From: Deltaproteobacteria bacterium
Lineage (GTDB): Bacteria > Myxococcota_A > Polyangia > JAAYKL01
NCBI GenBank assembly: GCA_016935665.1
Contig: JAFGQN010000218.1
Span: 1-36,738, forward strand
Direction of reading: 5' to 3'
DNA: 36,738 bases
This document shows positions 25,384 through 31,658 of the stretch, one piece after another (position 1 is the stretch's first letter; each line of letters begins with the position of its first letter). The translations under genes were made by a program, and so were the position numbers. Below the pieces are notes generated by a model. The model made no database searches and had not been told where the DNA came from. It saw only the letters and a program-made list of their open reading frames with translations.

Positions 25384-26333
25384 TGGACTCCCCCGGGTGG
25401 TACACTTTCAGGATGTTCCTTCAGGGAATTGGAGAGCACCTCTTCGAGTCGTTCAAACGGGTGGAAGAATTCCTCAAACACGATTCCCTTCGAAATAAGC
25501 GATGCAATCAACCCATTCATTTCGGCCGCATCATCACATTCCCTTTTCCACGTCCGGTGGTCGCCTTCACCCGCGGAAACAAATCCACAGGTTGTCATCA
25601 ATTGGGGGACATGTCCGCCCGGCGCCACCGTTACCTCCCAGCATTTTTTCTGGATGCACAACTCCTGCAGGGCGCCCTCTCGAACCACTTTGCCATGGGC
25701 AATGATGGCGATTCTATCCGCAACTCGTTCTGTTTCAGACAGCAGGTGAGAATTGAGAAAAATGGTGGTGCCATTTTGTTTTTTTTCTTCCTGGAGTATC
25801 TTCCGAATTTCGGTCCTGCCAATGGGATCAATGCCATCGGTCGGTTCGTCCAGCACCAGCAGCCTTGGGCGCCCCATCAATGCGCCGGCCAGTCCCAGAC
25901 GTTGCCGCATTCCTTTTGAAAAACCACCAATTTTGGCCCTGGAACGATAGCTCAGCCCCAGTGCATTCAGCAATTTTTGGGCCTGAGAATCCACATCGCT
26001 GGTTCCTTTCAAACGCCCGACACTCCTTAAAAAGTCGCGTGCACTAAACGCCCTGGGCAAATCAAGACGCTCCGGCAGGTAGCCAATCTGGGCGCGCACA
26101 GCCGGATTTTCCGGATTGCCCCCCAAAACCGTCAATGCGCCACTGTCAAATCGAACCACTGACAGAAGAGACTTGATAAAGGTGGTTTTCCCCGCGCCGT
26201 TCAAACCAATTAATCCAAACGTTTCTCCGGCCTTCACAGAAATACTGACCCCCCTGAGGGCTTCCGTGCGCTGCCTGCGAAAAGGACTGAAATACGTTTT
26301 TTTTAAATCTATTGCTTCAATTATGGCTGTCAT
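25380..26333 (-). CDS. ABC transporter ATPase (ABC-2 exporter type)
   Basis: Cytoplasmic ATPase of 317 aa. Motifs in order: Walker A GLNGAGKTT, a Q-loop region reading IGYLPERLDLP (a Glu after the Pro, as in many ABC-2 ATPases), signature FSKGMRQRLGLA (S-K-G-M instead of S-G-G-Q, again common in this class), Walker B LLVLDEPTDGIDP and the switch His in LNSHLL. A C-terminal extension of about 100 residues carries Cys and His residues. First gene of a three-gene operon with overlapping starts. Promoter presumably in the 130-bp gap before the plus-strand gene stump. Confidence 0.93.
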   Translation of the reverse strand: MTAIIEAIDLKKTYFSPFRRQRTEALRGVSISVKAGETFGLIGLNGAGKTTFIKSLLSVVRFDSGALTVLGGNPENPAVRAQIGYLPERLDLPRAFSARDFLRSVGRLKGTSDVDSQAQKLLNALGLSYRSRAKIGGFSKGMRQRLGLAGALMGRPRLLVLDEPTDGIDPIGRTEIRKILQEEKKQNGTTIFLNSHLLSETERVADRIAIIAHGKVVREGALQELCIQKKCWEVTVAPGGHVPQLMTTCGFVSAGEGDHRTWKRECDDAAEMNGLIASLISKGIVFEEFFHPFERLEEVLSNSLKEHPESVPPGGVQ

Positions 26334-26468
26334 TTTCCACTTAAATTAAACCAGTATTCTAAAAACAACAACATTTGAATGATGTGGCGACGAAGGTGAA
26401 TATATGGGTTCACCGGGCTAACTCGTAAAAAAGCATCGCAGAAATCGAATGTTACAGTTTCCAGCTCG

Positions 26469-26816
26469 GTGGGAACCACACAGGGGCAGCGCGAAGAACT
26501 CTTTCAAAGGTTGAAAACTCATATAGATAGCCAAATGCCACAAATCCTCAGCATATTGGTGATGCAGAGCGATGCTGTCATTTTCGAGTATTACCGCACG
26601 GCCACTGGTAAAAGCGAAAAATACGAAGTGCGATCCGTGACCAGGAGTTTTATATCCGCTCTGATTGGCGTTGCCCTTCAGCAGGGGCGAATCAAAAGTG
26701 TCAAACAGAAAATATCTGACATCCTGCCCGGCGCCATGTTTACGGAAAATGCGCCGGCCAACAGAAATATTACCATTGAACAGCTGCTTACGATGACCGG
26801 CGGCTTTACCCTTTGA
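26469..26816 (+). pseudogene. Truncated serine hydrolase (beta-lactamase/class C-like), N-terminal stump
   Basis: About 115 aa are left of a protein family that normally has about 300-400. The part around EVRSVTRSFISALIGVAL corresponds to the S-x-x-K active-site region, but reads S-V-T-R, so the catalytic Lys is replaced by Arg. ITIEQLLTMTGGF is the usual segment after it, and then the gene stops at 26814-26816. The Y-x-N and C-terminal motifs are absent. The start (GTG at 26469) is not well supported by a ribosome binding site. Together with the next stump, this looks like a site of deletion. Confidence 0.6.
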
Positions 26817-26894
26817 TTAAGTCAATGCATCCTGGCAAAAACAGAGCGAAGGCAGTGCGCCCGAAGAGGCGGCATATGGGTATTTAGCGAAATC

Positions 26895-27518
26895 ATGAAC
26901 GACCGCTCCGCCCAACACCAGGCTGTAGTGCAGGCGGCAGTGCGTGCCAATATAAAACTGCTGGTGTACACCAGCCTGCTCAAGGCTCCCCAAACCAGCG
27001 TCTCAGTACTAAAAGAACACATACACACCGAGGCCGCCATCCGTGATTCGCGCATTCCCTACGTGATATTGCGCAACAGCTGGTACATCGAAAACTACAC
27101 CGACAACGTGCAACTGATCTTAAGCCAGGGGGCCATTTATGGCGCCTCAGGCGACGGCCGCATCGCCGCCGCCAGTCGCGCCGACCTCGCCGAAGCCGCT
27201 GCCCGCGTACTTTTAGAAGACGGCCACACCGGCAAAACCTACGAACTCGCCGGCAGCCACCAATTCACCAAAGCCGAACTGGCCGGGATTATCTCAAATT
27301 GGTCCCATAAAAATATTGCATATCAAAACATGCCCCCCGAACAGTACACCGCCACCCTCACCGGCGCCGGACTCCCCGAACCCATCGCCCAATTCCTGGT
27401 CCAGGCCGACCTGGCCATCGCCGTCAACGAACTCAACAGCGACAGCGACGACCTCCAATTCCTCATCGGCCATCCAGCGCAAACTGTTGAGGACGTTCTT
27501 GGGGAGATGAACGCATAG
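26895..27518 (+). pseudogene. QorB/NmrA-like NAD(P)H oxidoreductase lacking its N-terminal Rossmann part
   Basis: The 207-aa frame matches the layout of E. coli QorB-type quinone oxidoreductases from about residue 75 onward: AQHQAVVQAAVRANIKLLVYTSLL, YVILRNSWYIENYTDNV, a G-A-S-G-D-G-R-I-A-A-A-S-R-A-D-L stretch and TYELAGSHQFTKAELA. It ends normally with a typical C-terminus. The dinucleotide-binding G-x-x-G-x-x-G N-terminus is missing. Upstream the frame is open for a short way but does not resemble it, and the preceding gene stump ends 78 bp before. So the gene is 5'-truncated and probably inactive. The coding style after about 27100 is strikingly GC- and C-rich, shared with the next gene. 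Confidence 0.65.
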
Positions 27519-27520
27519 CG

Positions 27521-28441
27521 TTAGTGGCCAAACACCAGCTTCCCGCCCAGCATACCCAACCGAGCGGTCACACCAGTGGCAGCCAAAAGCAGCGCCGTAT
27601 AAAGGACCATTTCCGTGCCCACCGGCACATGGGTCCACCCCAGCACCAGCCGCCAAACCGCCATTGCCGTCATCAGCACCCCAAGCACCACGCTCAATCG
27701 CTTTTTCTCCGGAAATACCCCGGTTTCAGTGGTGCCAAATCGATGCCGCGCATCGGACCATCCCGTTATCCCCGTCACCGGCGCCGCCGCCGCCGCCACC
27801 AGCATCAAATAAAAACTGGCCCGCTCCAAACACCCCTCGCCCAGCACCAGATACATCACCCACGAGAGGAACGCCAGCGGCAGCGCCCCATTGGGAAAGT
27901 GGGCCGCCACAGGATGAAGGTGCAGTTTTTCTATCAGCCCGCTAAACCCGCGGTGGTGATGCTTCGGGCTCTTCTTCTCGGGAATAAAAGAATCCTTTTT
28001 TGCCCCGCAAATGGGGCAAATATCCGGCGCATCATCTCCCTCGTGAATATAATTACACACCACACACCGCCATCTGTTCGCCTTTTGCGCCTCGCCGCTC
28101 CCCGTCTCATCAGACGCCGCCACCGCAGACGTCGCCCCCGCGCCCGCCCCGCTTTTTTCCAAATCCCCACCATCCACTTTGGGCACAAACACCGACCACG
28201 GCTGCCCACATACCGGACACGTATCCGGCGGCCCATCCCCCTCATGAACATAGCCGCACACCGTACACACCCATTGACGCGGCAATTGATCTGTCTTTGG
28301 ATTTACCTCGTCTTCGCCGCCATCCGGTTCAGGCGCCGCCATCTCCTCAAACGCACTCGCGCCCGCACCACACACCGGACACGCATCCGGCGGCGCATCC
28401 CCCTCGTGAACATAATTGCACACCATACAGACCCATTTCAT
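27521..28441 (-). CDS. Triple rubredoxin-like protein fused to DUF2231 membrane domain
   Basis: Product of 306 aa with an excellent ribosome binding site (AAGGAGG) before the ATG at 28441. It has three rubredoxin-like iron modules, each C-x2-C-x-Y-x-H-E-G-D then P-D-x-C-P-x-C-G: WVCMVCNYVHEGDAPPD, WVCTVCGYVHEGDGPPD and WRCVVCNYIHEGDDAPD, separated by Ala/Gly/Glu-rich linkers. From about residue 165 comes a DUF2231-type membrane domain, with its start motif LHLHPVAAHFPNGALPLAFLSW and about four helices. Iron coordination by twelve cysteines is expected; the His residues of the membrane part could bind haem. An electron path from soluble iron sites to the membrane, for example against oxygen or peroxide, is inference. 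It converges on the QorB-like stump (stops 2 bp apart). Confidence 0.88.
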   Translation of the reverse strand: MKWVCMVCNYVHEGDAPPDACPVCGAGASAFEEMAAPEPDGGEDEVNPKTDQLPRQWVCTVCGYVHEGDGPPDTCPVCGQPWSVFVPKVDGGDLEKSGAGAGATSAVAASDETGSGEAQKANRWRCVVCNYIHEGDDAPDICPICGAKKDSFIPEKKSPKHHHRGFSGLIEKLHLHPVAAHFPNGALPLAFLSWVMYLVLGEGCLERASFYLMLVAAAAAPVTGITGWSDARHRFGTTETGVFPEKKRLSVVLGVLMTAMAVWRLVLGWTHVPVGTEMVLYTALLLAATGVTARLGMLGGKLVFGH

Positions 28442-28615
28442 GAGACCTCCTTCAAAACACAGTTTCTATACCTAATACGAGAATTCCCGCCCCTGTCGAC
28501 CCGGCATCCCCTGTTTCCCCCCAGGAAATCAGAATTTTACTGTCACTGAAATCACGAATTCAAATCCACTCTTGCCAAGGCAACCGCTTTATTATAATAA
28601 GCTTCTTCTCATTCA

Positions 28616-28689
28616 GCACCCATAGCTCAGCTGGATAGAGCATCGGTTTCCTAAACCGGGGGTCGCAGGTTCGAGTCCTGCTGGGTGCG
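28616..28689 (+). tRNA. tRNA-Arg (anticodon CCU)
   Basis: A complete cloverleaf can be drawn: 7-bp acceptor stem GCACCCA/TGGGTGC, D arm GCTC...GAGC, anticodon stem TCGGT/ACCGG with loop TTCCTAA (anticodon CCT, reads AGG), five-base variable loop GGGTC and T arm GCAGG-TTCGAGT-CCTGC. The discriminator base is G; CC follows but the A of CCA is not encoded. It marks the boundary between housekeeping-type genes and the accessory island to its right, a common integration target, although no duplicate of its 3' end was found in the window. Confidence 0.95.
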
Positions 28690-28693
28690 CCGT

Positions 28694-28721
28694 CTGAAAA
28701 CCGAGCAAGCTCGGTTTTCAG
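28694..28721 (+). repeat. Perfect 13-bp inverted repeat just after the tRNA
   Basis: CTGAAAACCGAGC and its reverse complement are separated by two bases, effectively a 12-bp stem with a CAAG tetraloop. It sits five bases after the tRNA. It may act as a terminator or processing stem, but no T-run follows it on either side, so a mobile palindromic element is an alternative. Confidence 0.6.
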
Positions 28722-28732
28722 GCCAAGCGGCA

Positions 28733-28758
28733 GCTTATTTTGCGCCCGCAAAATGAGC
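28733..28758 (+). repeat. Second hairpin after the tRNA
   Basis: GCTTATTTTGCG and CGCAAAATGAGC form a 12-position stem with one T-G wobble and a two-base spacer. It is flanked by direct copies of GCGGCAG (about 28728 and 28762). Together with the preceding stem it forms a double-hairpin block. The rest of the gap to 28994 shows nothing else. Confidence 0.55.
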
Positions 28759-28994
28759 GAGAGCGGCAGACCAGTAAGTAATTGTTAAAGCTCTTATACC
28801 CGTAAGCCACCGTAAGATAATGGCCGAAACGGCTGGTCTCAACAGACAGGAAGTGCAATGGCACCATCGGTTTTCAATACAGATAATAAACCAAAATCTT
28901 ATGATGAACCTTCGTTCGGGACTCAGGCGTACTGAATTTTCAACCAGACAGGTAACATGTTGTTGTTGTTAAGATGTTCTGATAATGATTAGTC

Positions 28995-30050
28995 ATGACT
29001 CTTCAATCAAGCATAAATCAACTCTGTGATAAGTGGGGTCTGAATCTGGATCATATTGATCGGGCGCAGAAAGACTCCGATGAGACTGTTGTGGAGTTGG
29101 AAAAACGGCTTTGCGACATAAATCCGCGCAACGACACAAGTATTGTAGTATTTGGCTCTCTTGCCAGAGGTGAGTTTAGCGCGAAAAGTGATATTGATTG
29201 GACACTTTTAATTGACGGCGCTGCAGACAGCAACCACTTAGAGACTGTTTTGGAAATCGGAAGAATCGTTGATGAAGTCGCGGGTAAGTCACCGGGGCAG
29301 GAAGGCGTCTTCGGCAATTTAACGTTCAGCCACGAGTTGATTCATCTGATTGGTGGTCAGGATGATACCAACTTCAATACGACACAGCGCAATCTGCTGC
29401 TACTTGAATCGAAGGTTATTGGAGATTCGGCAGCGCACAAAAGAACGATACGAAATATTCTTAATCGATACATATTGGAAGATACGTCCTACGGCGATCA
29501 TTCAACATACGACCACGTACCTCGATTCCTTCTCAACGATTTTGCGAGATACTGGCGCACAATGGCGGTGGATTTTGCCTACAAACGCCGAAGACGACAA
29601 CAGGCAGGCGCTGCGTTGCGAAATATAAAACTTAGAATGTCTCGAAAGCTGTTGTATGTCACTGGATTGATTTCGTGTTTTGGATGCGAACTCGGGTTAT
29701 GTTTCAATACTGAGAATAAGAATTGTCCAGTGGAAAATTGCATTAGAGGAATGGAGCGCCTCATTTCGTTCTCTCCACTCGAGATATTGGCGCAAACGGT
29801 TTTGAAGATAAGCCCGGAACGACAAGATGTCCTTGCGGGACTTTTCGAGTCCTACAACGATTTTATCGGGCTATTGCAGGATAAAGACGCCCGCAACATT
29901 CTTAATAATTTGACTCCGGACCAGTATGCTGAGAATTCGGTATTTCAGGATGCCAGAAGAAACTCCCATCGATTTCGAGATGGCCTTGATCATTTGTTTT
30001 TTGAAGTTGAACCGCTTAAAACCCTGACGCGAAAATATGGTGTATTTTAA
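28995..30050 (+). CDS. Nucleotidyltransferase-fold protein (accessory island)
   Basis: Product of 351 aa. The DNA-polymerase-beta-type nucleotidyltransferase signature is clear: VFGSLARGEFSAKSDIDWTLLIDG, with Gly-Ser at 54-55 and the metal-binding acids Asp66 and Asp68. The third acidic residue cannot be placed with certainty. The remaining 230 residues are mostly helical and basic in the middle (YKRRRRQQAGAALRNIKLRM), perhaps for nucleic-acid or nucleotide binding, with an F-N-T-E-N-K-N-C-P-V-E-N-C stretch. It does not look like a typical AbiEii toxin, a CBASS cyclase of a class I know, or a two-domain tRNA enzyme. The ATG lacks a good ribosome binding site. Its stop TAA shares a base with the ATG of the next gene, so the two products are made together. 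Substrate unknown. Confidence 0.75.
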   Translation: MTLQSSINQLCDKWGLNLDHIDRAQKDSDETVVELEKRLCDINPRNDTSIVVFGSLARGEFSAKSDIDWTLLIDGAADSNHLETVLEIGRIVDEVAGKSPGQEGVFGNLTFSHELIHLIGGQDDTNFNTTQRNLLLLESKVIGDSAAHKRTIRNILNRYILEDTSYGDHSTYDHVPRFLLNDFARYWRTMAVDFAYKRRRRQQAGAALRNIKLRMSRKLLYVTGLISCFGCELGLCFNTENKNCPVENCIRGMERLISFSPLEILAQTVLKISPERQDVLAGLFESYNDFIGLLQDKDARNILNNLTPDQYAENSVFQDARRNSHRFRDGLDHLFFEVEPLKTLTRKYGVF

Positions 30051-30802
30051 TGAGAAAAATAGGTTTTTCAACGGGCGCATTGGCGCTATCGAATTTTGAA
30101 CTGGCTATTCAATATATGAAGGACGCACCGCTACAGTTTGATGCAGTGGAAATATCGGCGTTGCGCGTTCACGAACTGGCGCCGCTAATCGCCTGGCTGG
30201 AGCGGGTTGATTTCTGTCTCCCTTTTGGCAGTGTGGTGATTCATGCGCCAAGTGTCATGAACACGAAAGAGGAACTCGAAGTTGCTGATTTACTGCATAA
30301 GGTTCACGAAAGACAATTGCCAATTGTTCTACACGCCGATGCGTATCACAACGCCGCAATCTGGCGGCAATTTGATGATGGATTGCTGATTGAAAATATG
30401 GATAAGCGGAAACCCGGTGGTCGCACCGCAGATGAACTGGATATCGTTTTTGATGAATTGCCAGATGCCGCCCTTTGCTTTGATATTGGCCATGCCAGGC
30501 AAATAGACCCCACAATGATTGAAGCATCGGAAATACTCAAAAGGCATGGGCAACGTCTTAAGCAAATCCACCTCAGCGAAGTTACCTGTGGCAGCAAACA
30601 TGTTCCTTTGTCGTATACATCAATCGTTGCAGTTCGATCTATTGCTCAGTTAATACCAATCGATATCCCGATTATTCTGGAAGCGCAGGTTGAACCCACA
30701 CAAATGCTTTCGGAAGTCCAGCGCGCTGAAGAAGCATTGAATGCATTTTCAGAAACAGATGCGCAATGGCGCAATGCGATCCATGGACGGGTCGTCGCAT
30801 AG
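30050..30802 (+). CDS. AP-endonuclease-2-type TIM-barrel protein
   Basis: Product of 250 aa, a single TIM barrel of the xylose-isomerase-like/AP endonuclease 2 superfamily. Strand ends carry the expected metal ligands: His65 (VVIHAPS), His95 (IVLHADAY), Glu115 (LLIENMD), Asp145 and His148 (CFDIGHARQ), His174 (QIHLSEV), His184 and Glu211 (IILEAQV). This is the pattern of a di- or trimetal site as in endonuclease IV, so catalysis on a phosphate ester or sugar is likely. Which substrate (abasic DNA, sugar phosphate or a nucleotide product of its partner) is open. The ATG overlaps the stop of the nucleotidyltransferase gene by one base (TAATG). It converges with the AbiEi-like gene. Confidence 0.8.
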   Translation: MRKIGFSTGALALSNFELAIQYMKDAPLQFDAVEISALRVHELAPLIAWLERVDFCLPFGSVVIHAPSVMNTKEELEVADLLHKVHERQLPIVLHADAYHNAAIWRQFDDGLLIENMDKRKPGGRTADELDIVFDELPDAALCFDIGHARQIDPTMIEASEILKRHGQRLKQIHLSEVTCGSKHVPLSYTSIVAVRSIAQLIPIDIPIILEAQVEPTQMLSEVQRAEEALNAFSETDAQWRNAIHGRVVA

Positions 30803-30894
30803 TTTTTCGTTCCAGCCTTCTGTTCGCCCAAACGACCAAAGTAAACCAGCCGGAGGCTTGCCCCGGGGTTCCAGTTTTTCAAACGGATGATCGG

Positions 30895-31449
30895 TCACTG
30901 ACGTGCCTCCAATAGTTGTTTAAGTATTTCAAGTTCAGGGGCTGAAACCCTGCCCAGGTGCGCGGCGGTTTCGATGCTCTGGCGAATCAGGTGAGTAGGA
31001 ACGGCGCCACGGATTGCCTGTTCAATGGCTTTGGCTGGGGTCACAATTGGTATGCCTTCGTGCCAGCCTTTGTCTTTTTCATCCAGGTTCTCTTTATGGA
31101 GAACGTAGTTCTCGCCACCCTTGCGATTGACTCTGTATCCGGCCGGTACCACGATATGCACTTTTTCAGGGTTCACATCACATAGCGTATGCAGCTCCAA
31201 CGCCGTATCGTAACCCAGCACCCCATGCCGCGATGGCCACAACGTTGCCAGCATGTACGAATCAAGCTCTGTCGCCGGTATCTGCAAAAACCGATAAATC
31301 CCATGCCCCCGCCGTTCAATTTTCCCCGCCTGGTGCCATTGCCGAAGCCGCACCGGATCGGCATCCATATCACGCATATCATCAAACGTGATGAATCCAT
31401 ATTGATCCAACGCAACTTCAAAAGCTTGTTCCCATACTCGACCCGGCAT
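30895..31449 (-). CDS. AbiEi-family protein (type IV antitoxin/transcription factor), no toxin adjacent
   Basis: Product of 184 aa from the ATG at 31449. It has the AbiEi layout: an N-terminal winged-helix (FEVALDQYGFITFDDMRDM, RLRQWHQAGKIERRGHGIYRF), then IPATELDSYMLATLWPSRHGVLGYDTALELH, and a C-terminal part with HIVVPAGYRVNRK and IVTPAKAIEQAI. Members usually repress their own operon with an AbiEii nucleotidyltransferase toxin immediately downstream. Here nothing follows on the same strand, because the next gene converges. The start codon touches a perfect inverted repeat. It is divergent from the Gabija-like pair, so it may act as a regulator. An upstream in-frame extension to 31593 lacks family character. 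Confidence 0.82.
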   Translation of the reverse strand: MPGRVWEQAFEVALDQYGFITFDDMRDMDADPVRLRQWHQAGKIERRGHGIYRFLQIPATELDSYMLATLWPSRHGVLGYDTALELHTLCDVNPEKVHIVVPAGYRVNRKGGENYVLHKENLDEKDKGWHEGIPIVTPAKAIEQAIRGAVPTHLIRQSIETAAHLGRVSAPELEILKQLLEARQ

Positions 31450-31482
31450 GCAAATACCGTATGAAAAAAATACGGTATTTGC
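31450..31482 (-). promoter_or_regulatory. 12-bp perfect inverted repeat touching the AbiEi start codon
   Basis: GCAAATACCGTA and TACGGTATTTGC are separated by nine bases. The repeat ends exactly at the ATG of the AbiEi-like gene. It is a likely operator for autoregulation; as RNA it would form a hairpin against the start codon. A possible -35-like TTGCAA overlaps its far arm, which would make the transcript nearly leaderless. Confidence 0.6.
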
Positions 31483-31573
31483 AAGTTTTTGGTTTTGAGA
31501 ATGTTGAAAATCGTTGGGATTTCGTAACAGCCAGCGATACGTTCCACCAATTCCAGACAACTTTCCACAATAA

Positions 31574-31587
31574 TTTTCAATTGAAAA
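31574..31587. promoter_or_regulatory. 14-bp palindrome between the divergent AbiEi and GajA genes
   Basis: TTTTCAATTGAAAA is a perfect palindrome in the 209-bp divergent region, about 13 bp upstream of the candidate -35 box for the Gabija-like operon. A protein-binding site is plausible. Confidence 0.4.
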
Positions 31588-31599
31588 CGACAACTTTCA

Positions 31600-31628
31600 T
31601 TGGTCATTTCTTCCGCAACCCGTAAATT
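31600..31628 (+). promoter_or_regulatory. Candidate promoter of the Gabija-like operon
   Basis: TTGGTC (-35, 31600-31605) and TAAATT (-10, 31623-31628) have a 17-bp spacer; each matches the sigma-70 consensus at four of six positions. Transcription would begin about 25 bp before the ATG at 31659. Confidence 0.35.
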
Positions 31629-31658
31629 TATGAAAACCCAATTTGCAATGAGGTATTT

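Noticed and set aside
27524-28549. Long plus-strand frame of 341 codons opposite the rubredoxin-DUF2231 gene
   Set aside because: It is rich in His, Arg and Pro as expected for the complement of a GC-rich gene; the minus-strand product has clear domains and a strong ribosome binding site.
28689-28698. Exact match to the neisserial DNA uptake word GCCGTCTGAA after the tRNA, and its reverse complement twice at 3920-3929 and 3938-3947
   Set aside because: The two early copies fall in the D-S-D-G coding repeat and follow from its codons; a single other 10-mer match in a window this size is not surprising, and nothing else points to Neisseria.
28694-28758. Rho-independent terminator after the tRNA
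   Set aside because: The stems are strong but no T-run follows either of them, so they are listed as inverted repeats only.
28995-31449. A complete type IV toxin-antitoxin pair formed by the nucleotidyltransferase and the AbiEi-like gene
   Set aside because: They are in opposite orientation, separated by another gene, and the nucleotidyltransferase does not show an AbiEii-like layout.
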